Shown one piece after another: positions 35,518 through 44,802 of a stretch of DNA of 64,000 nt. The translations under genes were made by a program, and so were the position numbers. This stretch comes from Alphaproteobacteria bacterium US3C007 (GTDB lineage: Bacteria; Pseudomonadota; Alphaproteobacteria; Rhodobacterales; Rhodobacteraceae). The stretch spans positions 1,736,001 through 1,800,000 of the forward strand of contig CP139918.1 in NCBI GenBank assembly GCA_034423775.1, in the 5' to 3' direction. Within the stretch, counting starts at the first letter, position 1. The number at the start of each line of letters is the position of its first letter. The notes beneath the pieces are model-generated. The model was not told the origin of the DNA. It saw only the letters and a list, made by a program, of their open reading frames with translations, and made no database searches.

Positions 35518-37071
35518 ATGTTTAGAAGCAAAGAACAAGAAACCTTTTACAAAACCATTTGCCTTCATCAGTCAAAGCTAGATGGGCCCTTGCTGCTCGA
35601 AGGCGGAACTGGTTTGGGTAAAACGCGCGCCTATCTCAAAGCACTCGTTGATTACGGCCAAAAAACGGCAATTGTTTTTCCAAGTCATCAGCTAATCGAT
35701 CAGCTACTGCAATCACAGGATTTAAAAGCAGTAGGCGCGAAAGTTAAAGCTTTCAGACCTGCAAGCTTTTTTGACGCGCAAGATACATACTTAGAAGCGA
35801 ACGAGGCCGCCAAAGAGGCGGATATTATGCTCTGCACTTCTGCGAGCGTCATGATCGATCAAATGCTTCAGGGCGGCTACAATGGAATAATAGAGCGAGC
35901 ATATATTATTTTTGACGAGGCAGACGGCCTTCCACAAGACGCGGCACTACAACAAGACTTAACAATTTTGGATGCAGAAATTTCGGCGTTTGGTTTAGAG
36001 TATCGTTCGGTTTCGGAAATATTACAGCAATTATCAGTACCCTCTATTTCAGCAGATCTGCGCGCCAGGGCTAGACTAATTAAAAAAGCGCATAGCAATC
36101 CTAAATGGTATTACACAGTGGGGAAAAATTCGAACGGAGATTTAGAGCTCAATCATAGAATGCCAGGGCTTTTGCTGAGCACAATTTCTAATCAAGCAAA
36201 TGTTGCCTTTGTAAGCGCCACACTAAGTATTTCAAATTCATTCGATGACTTTAAAAGGTCATTGGGCATAAAAACTACAAGCATTTATTCCCGTCAAATT
36301 GATCCAGAGCATCATGGAAATCTAAAAATTCATTATCCAAAAGAGCAGACCATAGAGACTATTGTTGAGGGTGCCAAAAAACCCTGCTTGGTTGTGCCAC
36401 CTAGTTTTGAAGATGCAGAAGCTTTGGCAAAACTCCTGCCTAAAGCAATAGTACGCGAGAGAAAAGAGTCCTCTGCGATGGCCGCTGAGCGGGTCCAGGA
36501 AGAGGGCGTCTTGATTGCTACAGGGGCATGGGCGGGGCTTGATACACCGATCCGCTGGGCGTCTGTAGTAGTTCCCAGGATACCTTTTGGGAAGCCAACT
36601 GAGTTAGATGGTAAAACACTTACCCACTATATAAGCAGTCGAAATCTTGCAGTTAGACGCATGCGTCAAGTTATTGGCCGCGGCCTTAGAACACCAGACA
36701 GTCGATGTGATTTTTATATCTGTGACAAGCGCTATAGCCAGTTGGGCAACTTTCTGCCAACGCGTTTCAACGCAAGCTGGAAAGAGGGTGCAAAGAAAAC
36801 ATATGAGCTGACAAAATTTGAAAGGGATCCCTCAGTGCGCCGGGAGGCCTTAAAGTTTTATGAGTTCAAATGTTATTGTTGTGATAAGCGGCCCAAAATA
36901 CAAAGCATGATTGAAATTCATCATCTTAATCCCATAGCTCAGGGTGAGAGAGAAACTAAGGTTGAAGACGTGTTACCGCTTTGTCGAAATTGCCACAGCG
37001 CAGCGCATTCAGAAGAGCCTCCGATCCCTATTGAGCGCCTGAAGGTGATGGATTTATGGAAGGTTGACTAA
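35518..37071 (+). CDS. csf4: CasDinG helicase fused to HNH nuclease (type IV CRISPR)
   Basis: A 517-residue superfamily 2 helicase of the DinG/XPD type. Walker A GGTGLGKT has Lys35, motif II is DEAD (133-136), motif III SATL (about 237-240) and motif VI QVIGRGLR (384-391). The cysteines of the DinG iron-sulfur cluster are not seen. A C-terminal HNH domain (about 450-505) has a CYCC zinc knuckle (452-455), HH (468-469), LCRNCH (488-493) and His497. In type IV-A systems CasDinG is recruited to the R-loop and unwinds DNA; the added nuclease would allow cutting. The start is 27 bases after the last repeat, with AAGGA at 35503-35507. Confidence 0.9.
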   Translation: MFRSKEQETFYKTICLHQSKLDGPLLLEGGTGLGKTRAYLKALVDYGQKTAIVFPSHQLIDQLLQSQDLKAVGAKVKAFRPASFFDAQDTYLEANEAAKEADIMLCTSASVMIDQMLQGGYNGIIERAYIIFDEADGLPQDAALQQDLTILDAEISAFGLEYRSVSEILQQLSVPSISADLRARARLIKKAHSNPKWYYTVGKNSNGDLELNHRMPGLLLSTISNQANVAFVSATLSISNSFDDFKRSLGIKTTSIYSRQIDPEHHGNLKIHYPKEQTIETIVEGAKKPCLVVPPSFEDAEALAKLLPKAIVRERKESSAMAAERVQEEGVLIATGAWAGLDTPIRWASVVVPRIPFGKPTELDGKTLTHYISSRNLAVRRMRQVIGRGLRTPDSRCDFYICDKRYSQLGNFLPTRFNASWKEGAKKTYELTKFERDPSVRREALKFYEFKCYCCDKRPKIQSMIEIHHLNPIAQGERETKVEDVLPLCRNCHSAAHSEEPPIPIERLKVMDLWKVD

Positions 37072-37325
37072 CTTTGAGTACGCGTCTGTAAGACAGTCTA
37101 ATGGGCCGACATTTTTTAATTTGATTTCAATATGTTATTTCGTAAAAGCCGCCGCTCACACGCTTTCTAAATTGTTTGAGTTTGATTTGACTGACATTTT
37201 TTCGAGCACTGGGAATCGGTTTTGGAATTCAGCCTAAAACCGCCTGTGGGACTATGAGTGGGACTTTCAATTCACAATCCTTTAAAATGTCAATTATTTC
37301 AGTAATTTAATATAGATTTATGGTG

Positions 37326-37337
37326 CCTGCCCTAGGA
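37326..37337 (+). repeat. Right attachment repeat (attR core)
   Basis: CCTGCCCTAGGA, identical to 29211-29222, lying 23 bases from the rbfA stop. Between the dinG-HNH stop (37071) and this site are 254 AT-rich bases with two GTGGGACT copies (37246-37253, 37258-37265) that also occur before the integrase (29350-29357). They may be integrase arm sites. Confidence 0.7.
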
Positions 37338-37360
37338 TCACGCTTGCATTTAGCGGAACG

Positions 37361-37759
37361 CTATTCGTCTTCCAGATCTTGACGTACGGTGTTTTGAGCC
37401 ATTAACCGGCGTGTTTCATCCATCCGATCAAAGGTTTCATCCAATCGAAATCGTAGATCCGGCGTGTATTTTAGCGTTAAGTTTTTCGAAATTGCACGGC
37501 GTATCTCATGTTTATTTTTTGCCAAAAGGGCGATCATTTCCGGCCCTCCATTACCGCCCAATGGGCAGGCATAAACGGTGGCAATTTTCAAATCAGGTGA
37601 GGTACTGACCTCCCCGACAGTCACCGACATCCTGTTGAGGTCTGGGTCATGAATATCGCCGCGTATCAGAATGTCTGACAAAGTGCGGCGGATCAATTCA
37701 CCGACGCGCAATTGCCGTTGAGACGGGCCGGGCCCATCATGAAATTTATTCTTTCCCAT
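37361..37759 (-). CDS. rbfA: Ribosome-binding factor A
   Basis: A 132-residue RbfA, a KH-like 30S maturation factor needed for 16S rRNA 5' end processing and cold growth. Marks are [36 protein letters not shown] and the C-terminal [15 protein letters not shown]. The last residues are acidic. The gene is divergent from dapB, with 86 bases between. The integrative element ends just beyond its stop codon and leaves it intact. Confidence 0.95.
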   Translation of the reverse strand: MGKNKFHDGPGPSQRQLRVGELIRRTLSDILIRGDIHDPDLNRMSVTVGEVSTSPDLKIATVYACPLGGNGGPEMIALLAKNKHEIRRAISKNLTLKYTPDLRFRLDETFDRMDETRRLMAQNTVRQDLEDE

Positions 37760-37845
37760 AGATTTGCTCTACGCGCTTCCTTGGGCTTTGCCAAGCCAGC
37801 TTTGGCAGGTTATGAGGAAGAAAGTCAGAAAAATAGGAGCGTATT

Positions 37846-38655
37846 ATGTCAGATCTGCTTGGCGTTGCCATAACCGGAGTATCTGGGCGTATGGGCCAAA
37901 TGTTGGTCGAAAGCGTGCATGCCAGCGAAACAGCTACCTTGGTTGGGGCTTTAGAGCGGCCCGATCATCCATGGGTTGGCCAAGATTTGGGACGTGTGAT
38001 GCAGAAATCTGAAACAGGTTTGATTGTGCAGGATAAAGCGGACAACGTTTTTGCCCATGCCGATGTTGTTATCGATTTCACCAGCCCTGCGGCAACAGTG
38101 GCCTTTGCAAAGCAAGCTGCTCAAACCGGAACCGCCCATGTGATTGGAACCACGGGGCTGAGCGATGAGGATCTTGCCGCGGTGGCAAAAGCCGCCGAAA
38201 AAACGGTGATTGTGCGGGCGGGCAATATGTCTCTGGGGGTAAATCTGTTGGTGCAGCTTACGAAGAAAGTTGCAGCGGCGTTAGATGAAGATTTTGATAT
38301 TGAAGTGATTGAAGCCCATCATAACAAGAAAGTTGATGCACCCTCTGGCACAGCGCTGATGCTGGGCGAAGCGGCTGCAGAGGGGCGTGGCATTGATCTG
38401 GCGCAGATGCGCGATAGCGGCCGCGACGGTATCACCGGTGCGCGCCAAACAGGCCATATCGGGTTTGCGGCCATTCGCGGGGGGGATATTGTTGGAGAGC
38501 ATGATGTGCTGTTTGCGGGGGTTGGCGAGCGGATCACCCTGCGCCACGTGGCCACTGACCGTTTGCTGTTCGCCAAAGGCGCGTTGAAAGCTGCGCAATG
38601 GGCGCAAAATAAACCCGTAGGTGAATATAATATGCTGGATGTTTTGGGCCTTTAG
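37846..38655 (+). CDS. dapB: 4-hydroxy-tetrahydrodipicolinate reductase
   Basis: A 269-residue NAD(P)H-dependent reductase of the diaminopimelate/lysine pathway. The nucleotide-binding [10 protein letters not shown] is at about residues 9-18. The substrate motif [16 protein letters not shown] contains the catalytic His/Lys pair. AATAGGAG precedes the ATG. It stands alone, divergent from rbfA. Confidence 0.96.
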   Translation: MSDLLGVAITGVSGRMGQMLVESVHASETATLVGALERPDHPWVGQDLGRVMQKSETGLIVQDKADNVFAHADVVIDFTSPAATVAFAKQAAQTGTAHVIGTTGLSDEDLAAVAKAAEKTVIVRAGNMSLGVNLLVQLTKKVAAALDEDFDIEVIEAHHNKKVDAPSGTALMLGEAAAEGRGIDLAQMRDSGRDGITGARQTGHIGFAAIRGGDIVGEHDVLFAGVGERITLRHVATDRLLFAKGALKAAQWAQNKPVGEYNMLDVLGL

Positions 38656-38739
38656 CCTCAAGCAACACGCAAATGTGATTTGCTTCATCGGATCAATGAA
38701 ATACGTCTCCGTCATAACAATCGTTTCAGGGTAAACAGC

Positions 38740-39105
38740 ATGCGTGGTTTATTTGTTGGGATCTTTACTTGCGTTGGCATGGCGATCTTTTTGCCCGTCA
38801 GCGCTTGGGCCGAATTTGTTGTATTGTCCAAGCGTGATCATTTTTTATCTGTCATTGAAGGAAAAGATTTAAAGCGCCCGCTGATCAGGTTGCAGGTGAA
38901 GCCAGACGGAACAATAACGGGCAAAGCGGCGGCTATGAAAGTTACGGGCACTTGGGTTTGGGAAGATCGGTATTTTTGCCGCGTGTTATACTGGGGTGGA
39001 AAAACATTCGAGCATAATTGCCAAGAGGTCGCATTGAATGGCGATAAGATACGATTCACCACGGAAAAAGGCGCAGGCGAGTTTGCTGATTTCACCCTAA
39101 AGTAG
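38740..39105 (+). CDS. Small secreted protein of unknown function
   Basis: A 121-residue protein with a signal peptide (FVGIFTCVGMAIFLPVSAWA, cleavage likely before EFV). The mature part is a compact beta-rich domain with GTWVWEDRYFCRVLYWGGK and a likely disulfide pair (RYFCRV, EHNCQEV). Similar small periplasmic proteins are common in roseobacters, with no known role. The ATG at 38740 has TCAGGG upstream; the open frame extends to 38680. Confidence 0.72.
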   Translation: MRGLFVGIFTCVGMAIFLPVSAWAEFVVLSKRDHFLSVIEGKDLKRPLIRLQVKPDGTITGKAAAMKVTGTWVWEDRYFCRVLYWGGKTFEHNCQEVALNGDKIRFTTEKGAGEFADFTLK

Positions 39106-39307
39106 AAATATTTATTTATTACTTATAGCTGTAATTTCAGCGGTGATCTTTATAGTTAGGCTCAACTTCCTATGGAGAGAGCGCCATGATCATACGATGT
39201 TCGAGAGAGTTAGCCGGCTTGGATGCTTTTTACCCTGCTTGTTGGTGATAACGCTCCGCTTAATGTGCCTTTAAGAGGCCAGATCCCCTTTTAAATTATG
39301 AGTTGTT

Positions 39308-39502
39308 ATGTTTGAGCATTTTCGCCTGTTACAGGGTAAGAATGCGCTTCGAATGTTCAGGCCGGCTGATCCAAGTGATCTGGCGCGCCAAAAGCATGAA
39401 CCAGTGCCAAAGCCTGCCCTCAATCTGGAATGGCTGTCGAAGCGCATGACGCGGCACATCCGAAACTGGAGTGACGCGGTTTTTCGCCGTAAACGCCGTT
39501 AA
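39308..39502 (+). CDS. Small basic hypothetical protein
   Basis: A 64-codon frame that ends in a basic tail (FRRKRR). The codon use is acceptable, but no ribosome binding site or family was recognised. Its 3' end overlaps the end of the broken Nudix gene by 4 bases. It may be real or chance. Confidence 0.35.
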   Translation: MFEHFRLLQGKNALRMFRPADPSDLARQKHEPVPKPALNLEWLSKRMTRHIRNWSDAVFRRKRR

Positions 39503-39930
39503 AGCTCTAGCTGCTTAAGGAGCAGTGGGCGCGCATAATTTAACACGTGCGCATATAAAGCGCCGCAGTCTGGCGGCGGTGGCGCCAGCAGGGCATGCCA
39601 AAAAAATTGCAGCTTGATGCCCCCATCATCTGGGGTGAAATGGATCCATTGATTTCGTGTGCAAAGCAGATCGAGGTGATTAAAATACCAAATTTATCCG
39701 CAAACCATTCGGGTGTTTTTTCCAATGAAAAATAATGGCTGTTTTGAGACGAGACCACTTTCTTAAAAGAGTTCGCGCCGCGCTGCATCTGCTGGATTTT
39801 CTGAAGGCTCAACGGTGCCTTTGACCAACTGTATACCGGCCAGCAGATGCCGAAACATTAAGATTTCTGGCGTCGCATTTGAGCATCGTGAAACAATAGG
39901 GCAAACCTTTTGCACGATAGGTTTGCTCAT
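39499..39930 (-). pseudogene. Nudix hydrolase with two in-frame TAA codons
   Basis: The 144-codon frame has no frameshift. It begins [15 protein letters not shown] and holds a Nudix box start, KGTVEPSENPADAARREL. Downstream come ESGLVSKQPLFFIG, IHFTPDDGGIKLQFFWHAL and LAPPPPDCGALY. TAA codons fall at codon 56, inside the Nudix box, and at codon 79. Family sequences have acidic or Gln residues there. The start ATG overlaps the rnhA stop (ATGA), the sign of a once-coupled gene. The product would have hydrolysed a nucleoside diphosphate derivative. Confidence 0.8.
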
Positions 39931-40379
39931 ATTTTAAAGGGGGCCATACCAGCGCGGGCCAATTCATCCGCCCGTTCATTTTCCGGATGCTCTGCATGGC
40001 CCTTGACCCATTCCCATGTCACCTGATGGCGGCTTTGCGCCAGATCAAGCCGTTGCCATAGCTCTACATTTTTGACCGGTTTTTTCGCCGCTGTGCGCCA
40101 ACCGTTGCGCTTCCAGCCATGAATCCATTGGGTGACACCGTTTTTGACATAGGTGCTATCGGTCACGATGGTCAACGTGCTTGCGCGATCCAGCGTTTCA
40201 AGCGCCATGATCGCGGCCATCAGCTCCATTTGATTGTTGGTCGTTGCACCATCGCCGCCGCTTAATTCGCGCTCTTTAACGATATTACCGGCTTGGCTCG
40301 CCTGCAACAAGACACCCCATCCACCGGGGCCTGGATTGCCCGAACAGGCGCCATCTGTATAGGCAAATAAGTCAGCCAT
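39927..40379 (-). CDS. rnhA: Ribonuclease HI
   Basis: A 150-residue RNase H that removes RNA from RNA-DNA hybrids. The catalytic acids are visible: Asp in [14 protein letters not shown], Glu in [10 protein letters not shown], Asp in IVTDSTYV and Asp in [10 protein letters not shown]. The start at 40379 overlaps the methyltransferase stop by 8 bases. The frame continues upstream to 40448, but the N-terminus [10 protein letters not shown] is the usual one. Confidence 0.95.
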   Translation of the reverse strand: MADLFAYTDGACSGNPGPGGWGVLLQASQAGNIVKERELSGGDGATTNNQMELMAAIMALETLDRASTLTIVTDSTYVKNGVTQWIHGWKRNGWRTAAKKPVKNVELWQRLDLAQSRHQVTWEWVKGHAEHPENERADELARAGMAPFKI

Positions 40380-40974
40380 TCTGGATCCGCGTATGAATGA
40401 TTGCCCAATCTGATTGGGTGCCATCCAGCCCAATACTTCTGCCTTCAATATGACTCAGCCAGTCAAATTTCGCCTTTGTTAGCAAGCCGTGCAACTCTGG
40501 CAGGCTATAATAGGTATAGAGCCGCCCTAGGCTATCGCGCTGCGATCCGCTACCCAGTTTCAAGGCCAGTGTAAAACAGCCGCTGGGTTTAAGCGCGCAT
40601 TGAATGGCCATTAACAAATTTGGCATTTGTTCACGCGGGGCGTGCAATAAAGAGAAACTGGCCCAAACCCCATCATAGCGATGCCGCGCTCGAAACTTTT
40701 CAAAACTCGCTTGCCATGTCTTTATTCGCTGATCGGCTTGGGTCAGTGCGACCATCTCTTTTGAAGCATCAAAAGCCTCTACTTGAAAGCCCTGATCTGC
40801 AAAGGCGCGGGCAAAGGCGCCAGGCCCGCAACCATAATCCAAAACCTTTGCTCCAGGAGCGAGTTGAGCTGAAAAATCACGCATTGCTTTATTCTGCTGC
40901 GGATCCGGTTTCAACGCGGCGTAATCTTGCCTTTTGCCATCATAAACAGCGATGGTTTCCTGATCGGCTGCCAT
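40372..40974 (-). CDS. SAM-dependent class I methyltransferase
   Basis: A 200-residue methyltransferase with the SAM-binding motif [17 protein letters not shown] (about residues 43-59) and the acidic loop [16 protein letters not shown] corresponds to motif IV. The ATG at 40974 is coupled to the DUF3429 stop (TAATG). The substrate is unknown. The three genes DUF3429, methyltransferase and rnhA form one overlapping unit. Confidence 0.85.
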   Translation of the reverse strand: MAADQETIAVYDGKRQDYAALKPDPQQNKAMRDFSAQLAPGAKVLDYGCGPGAFARAFADQGFQVEAFDASKEMVALTQADQRIKTWQASFEKFRARHRYDGVWASFSLLHAPREQMPNLLMAIQCALKPSGCFTLALKLGSGSQRDSLGRLYTYYSLPELHGLLTKAKFDWLSHIEGRSIGLDGTQSDWAIIHTRIQNG

Positions 40975-41423
40975 TACAAACCCCCTAAGCCTAAACAGCC
41001 AAGCACCAAAGCCGTCAGCAATACCCGTAAGCGCATCCACCATGGCGGTGCCAAAGATTGAGCCCAAAAAAACCAATCCAAAAGCAGCAGGCCAGCAAAT
41101 CCGGTCATTAGGTGTATTGAGGCCGAGGTCGGGCCGTTCCCAGTCATAAAAAACGCCCACAAGGCGGGTAAAACAGATAATATATAGCCAATTGTGGCCT
41201 GTCGGCCGGAGGTTTTCGTCGCGAAGCCCCAAAGTACGCCAGACATGAATGACAAGATAATTGCCCCGTAATAAACTTGCACATAGGGGCCGTTGAACCG
41301 CGGACCAATTGTGCGCAGGGTCCAAAGGCTTAAGGCATCAGAATAAAGCGTTGCCACGCCCCAGAAAAATGGCAGTACGCCGGCCAAGCCCAAAACCAAC
41401 GCGGAGCGTGGGATGTTTACCAT
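40974..41423 (-). CDS. DUF3429 membrane protein
   Basis: A 149-residue integral membrane protein with about five hydrophobic segments (SALVLGLAGVLPFFWGV; YYGAIILSFMSGVLWGFA; YILSVLPALWAFFM; LLLLDWFFWAQ; a C-terminal segment). The IPRSALVLGLAGVLPF start and SFMSGVLWGFA are typical of DUF3429. Its function is not known. It heads the unit with the methyltransferase and rnhA. Confidence 0.83.
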   Translation of the reverse strand: MVNIPRSALVLGLAGVLPFFWGVATLYSDALSLWTLRTIGPRFNGPYVQVYYGAIILSFMSGVLWGFATKTSGRQATIGYILSVLPALWAFFMTGNGPTSASIHLMTGFAGLLLLDWFFWAQSLAPPWWMRLRVLLTALVLGCLGLGGL

Positions 41424-41517
41424 TTGTGAGGATCTCGGGCTTTGGCCTTGGCCATCTGCTTTAAACGAGAGGGTGAAACTTTTCGAAGCACCCTATTTTG
41501 GGCGGGCTGAATCGCGC

Positions 41518-42471
41518 TCATAAGGCGGCTTCGCGCAACACGCGTGGAACTTTGAAATTTACGTTTTCTTGCGCGGTTTCCACATGCTCAATCGTCACCT
41601 TATAGCGCGCGCGAAATGCTTCGATGATTTCATTGACCAAAACCTCAGGTGCAGATGCCCCCGCCGTAAGCCCCACCGATTGAATGCCCTCCAAAGCACG
41701 CCAGTCAATCTCGGTGTCGCGCTGAACGAGCTGTGTGTAAGAACAGCCAGCCTTTGACGCCACTTCCACCAAACGTTTTGAATTGGAAGAATTGGGAGCT
41801 CCGACCACCAGTAATGCATCCACCAAAGGCGCGATTTCTTTGACCGCAATTTGCCGATTGGTTGTTGCATAGCAAATATCTTCTTTATGCGGCCCTACAA
41901 TATTCGGGAAGCGCCGTTTAAGGGCAGCCACAATATCCGCGGTATCATCAATCGACAGCGTTGTTTGCGTCACAAACGCCAATTTTTCAGGATCGCGTAT
42001 GTTTAGCTTTGCCACATCTTCGGAGGTTTCCACCAAAAGAACATCTCCCGTCGGCAATTGGCCCATCGTACCCACTGTTTCGGGATGTCCTTCATGGCCG
42101 ATCATTACCATCTGTAGCCCTGCCGCGTGATGACGCTCGGCCTCAATATGCACTTTACTCACCAAAGGGCAGGTGGCATCGACATAGATCATTTCACGCT
42201 TTGCAGCCTCTGCTGGCACTGCCTTTGGCACGCCATGGGCGGAAAAAATAACCGGTCGATCATCCGGGCACTCATCTAATTCTTCTACAAAAATGGCGCC
42301 TTTTTCGCGCAATCCATCGACCACAAATTTATTGTGCACGATTTCGTGGCGCACATAGACTGGTGCCCCCCATTTTCCCAAAGCAAGCTCAACAATTTGA
42401 ATTGCCCGATCCACGCCGGCACAAAACCCGCGCGGTGCCGCAAGATATAAAGTTAGATCCTTTAACGGCAT
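41518..42471 (-). CDS. ispH: 4-hydroxy-3-methylbut-2-enyl diphosphate reductase
   Basis: A 317-residue iron-sulfur enzyme, the last step of the MEP isoprenoid pathway. The three cluster cysteines are in [19 protein letters not shown] and [12 protein letters not shown]. The catalytic TTNRQ motif is intact. Length and motif order fit the family. Confidence 0.97.
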   Translation of the reverse strand: MPLKDLTLYLAAPRGFCAGVDRAIQIVELALGKWGAPVYVRHEIVHNKFVVDGLREKGAIFVEELDECPDDRPVIFSAHGVPKAVPAEAAKREMIYVDATCPLVSKVHIEAERHHAAGLQMVMIGHEGHPETVGTMGQLPTGDVLLVETSEDVAKLNIRDPEKLAFVTQTTLSIDDTADIVAALKRRFPNIVGPHKEDICYATTNRQIAVKEIAPLVDALLVVGAPNSSNSKRLVEVASKAGCSYTQLVQRDTEIDWRALEGIQSVGLTAGASAPEVLVNEIIEAFRARYKVTIEHVETAQENVNFKVPRVLREAAL

Positions 42472-42657
42472 TATCGTTACACCCCTTTTCCAGAGAAAAT
42501 TTTTTATTGTTAGGCATAGATTAATTAAGCCAAGGCGCAGGGTAAATATTTAATTTCATTGGCTAGGTCGATGGCCGAAGATTTTGCATGTTTTTTCAAC
42601 TGTGATATACGGGCTGATATTATTTTTAAAAGAATTTTTTGACTTTGAGTATTTAAA

Positions 42658-44799
42658 ATGGCGCACGCCCTAGAAATTGATGTGAAGATAGAAGAATTAA
42701 CCCAGGCAAGGCGGTTTGAAATTATTCGAATATCCGCTTGGGTCACCTTGGTGTTATCGATCATGTGGGCTGCAATGGGCTTTTTTTTGCAGCAATTAAG
42801 TTTTTTTATTCCCGCGGCAATCACGATACTTGCATCGCTCATTGCCGTTGTTTTTTTGAACACGCGCTTTCATCTCTTGGTGCGTTTGCTCTGGGTGGGG
42901 TGTACTTGGGTTGCGGTCACGATTGGGATTTTACTCGTGAGTAAGAACAGTTGCGCTGCCATTCTCTACACAGGCTTTGCCGGTGGGGCATTCTTAGTTT
43001 TTTCGGTAAAGAAAGAACGCGCTTATATAATATTTTTTGTTCTGATCAGCATAATGGCTTGGATCACCCGCTGGGGGCTGGAAGATGATCTTCTGGGCAT
43101 AATGGTCGTGTCTGACCCTTTGGCCCTGCGCTATGTGGACCTATTGGCGGTGTTGTCCGTTTTTATTATTTTGATTATTCAATATTCTGCGGTCGGAACG
43201 ATTAGTAAATCCTACAGCCGATATCTTTATCAGGCTAATAAGAAGGCTTCCGCCGCGAATATTGCCAAAACGAGGTTTCTTGCAAATATGAGCCATGAAA
43301 TCCGCACCCCAATGAATGGGATCATGGGCGTCTTAGAGTTGTTTGAAGCGAAACAACTTGATCATGAGCAAGCGCGGTTGATCAAAGTTATGCGTGATAG
43401 CTCTGCGGTGTTATTGCGGCTAGTTGATGAAATTCTAGACAGTTCAAAAGTTGAGGCGGGCCGGGTTGCGTTACATCCTGAACCAACGGCTCTTTTAGAG
43501 CTCTTTGAAAATATTGTTGAAGGAATACTGCCCTTTGCGCAATCTCGAAACGTTGAGTTTTCATTGAGTTTTGATCCTCAATTGCCCCAGAGAATTGACG
43601 TTGATCCTGGCCGCTTACGGCAAATTATCCTGAATTTACTCACCAATGCGGTCAAATTTTCCACAGCGAGCGTACCGGGCAAGACCGGGGCGGTTTCGTT
43701 ATGTTTAACCCGGGATGAAAAGGATCGCTTACTAATTGCTGTATCGGATAATGGCATTGGGATTGATGTGAAAAATCATCAAGATATTTTTGAGCCGTTT
43801 CTGCAACTGGAAAGCGGCGCAGGGTTGGATTTTGGCGGAACCGGGTTGGGGCTGTCTGTCGTCTATCAGCTGGTCAGTAAAATGAGCGGTACGATAAGAG
43901 TTGATAGCATAAAGGGCAGTGGAGCGAAGTTTGAAATTTTGTTGCCGATGGTGAATCCGGAAGGGTCAGTGAATATTCCGTGCTTGAAGTCTGAACAGGT
44001 GCTTTGTTTGCACCAACCGGGGAAACCGCCAAGGGCATTCGAGCGCTATGTGCGGGCAACAGGCGCCATTTGGCACAGTTTTGACCAGCCGGGCGCGTTG
44101 CTCGAATTTCTTAAAACTAGCGCGTCACAGGCTTTTATTGTGATTGCAAATTCTGGATTGGGGGATTTGCAAAAAGATCAGTTGTTTCGTGATATATCTA
44201 TGCATGATCCAGATCTGCCTGTGGTAACGTTTGCCTCCCGCGCACATCCTGATTTTAAAAAGATATTTTCAGGGCGTCGCGTTCTTGCACGGCGTCCCAT
44301 GTTGCCCTCAGAGGTTTGGCGCGCCTTATCTGAGATACATGCGGCGCAGCCGTCTCGCACCCAGGCAGGGTTACAGAGCATCAAACCTATCGGCCCAATT
44401 CAGGGGCCCGCACAAGCACATATTTTATTGATCGATCAAAATGAGGTGAGCAGACTGATTTTGAAACATCAGCTTGAAAAATTGGGCTGCGTGGTTGCCG
44501 AAGCCTCACGTTTTCAAGATGCTTTGCTGGTATTGCGCGATAAAACCTTTGATCTGATCCTCATTGACGCTGTGCTTATCGAGGCGAGTAGCCAGAGTGT
44601 GATCACTGAGATACGCGCGCTTCAATCGGCGGGTCACGGACCTCAAACAGCGTTGATTGCTGTAGGCCGCAGCGCGTCAGCCACTGCGACGGTCTTGCAC
44701 GGGGTTGACGCGCAGCTGACAAAACCTGTGTCGACGTTGGAATTGGCGCAGATGGTGGACCGCTGGCGCGGCCCGATTGATCCAAATGCCCAGAGATAA
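42658..44799 (+). CDS. Hybrid sensor histidine kinase
   Basis: A 713-residue membrane kinase. About six hydrophobic segments (residues 22-185) form the sensor. The HisKA domain follows, with His213 in NMSHEIRTPMNG. The ATPase domain has the boxes NLLTNAVKF, DNGIGID and GTGLGLSVV. A receiver domain lies at the C-terminus (about 587-705) with phospho-acceptor Asp in LILIDAVL and Lys in QLTKPVS; its acidic pair reads DQN. No response regulator lies next to it. The start has a poor ribosome binding site. Confidence 0.9.
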   Translation: MAHALEIDVKIEELTQARRFEIIRISAWVTLVLSIMWAAMGFFLQQLSFFIPAAITILASLIAVVFLNTRFHLLVRLLWVGCTWVAVTIGILLVSKNSCAAILYTGFAGGAFLVFSVKKERAYIIFFVLISIMAWITRWGLEDDLLGIMVVSDPLALRYVDLLAVLSVFIILIIQYSAVGTISKSYSRYLYQANKKASAANIAKTRFLANMSHEIRTPMNGIMGVLELFEAKQLDHEQARLIKVMRDSSAVLLRLVDEILDSSKVEAGRVALHPEPTALLELFENIVEGILPFAQSRNVEFSLSFDPQLPQRIDVDPGRLRQIILNLLTNAVKFSTASVPGKTGAVSLCLTRDEKDRLLIAVSDNGIGIDVKNHQDIFEPFLQLESGAGLDFGGTGLGLSVVYQLVSKMSGTIRVDSIKGSGAKFEILLPMVNPEGSVNIPCLKSEQVLCLHQPGKPPRAFERYVRATGAIWHSFDQPGALLEFLKTSASQAFIVIANSGLGDLQKDQLFRDISMHDPDLPVVTFASRAHPDFKKIFSGRRVLARRPMLPSEVWRALSEIHAAQPSRTQAGLQSIKPIGPIQGPAQAHILLIDQNEVSRLILKHQLEKLGCVVAEASRFQDALLVLRDKTFDLILIDAVLIEASSQSVITEIRALQSAGHGPQTALIAVGRSASATATVLHGVDAQLTKPVSTLELAQMVDRWRGPIDPNAQR

Positions 44800-44802
44800 G
44801 CG

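Larger units (their letters stand above)
29211..37337 (+). mobile_element. Integrative element carrying a type IV CRISPR-Cas system
   Basis: The 12-base sequence CCTGCCCTAGGA occurs at 29211-29222 and again at 37326-37337. It frames 8.1 kb that starts with a tyrosine integrase and ends after the CasDinG-HNH gene. The interior is visibly more AT-rich than the flanks, and its genes lie almost all on the plus strand. Genes inside: integrase, unknown, broken alpA, broken primase/RepA-like, csf3, unknown, cas6/csf5, csf2, CRISPR array, dinG-HNH. The insertion lies 24 bases downstream of the rbfA stop codon. The boundaries are inferred from the repeats; an empty site in a relative would confirm them. 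Confidence 0.75.

Noticed and set aside
39186..39295. Small frame (MIIRCSREL) after a GGAGAGAG box, followed by another frame encoding LVGDNAPLNVPLRGQIPF
   Set aside because: Could be a remnant of a small gene with a frameshift, but the pieces are too short to assign.
39540..39997. Two minus-strand frames (39540-39812, 39809-39997)
   Set aside because: They are other-frame shadows of the Nudix pseudogene at 39499-39930, whose frame carries the recognisable domain.
42525..42863. A 112-codon minus-strand frame opposite the start of the histidine kinase
   Set aside because: It lies antisense to the membrane sensor region and has no family resemblance.
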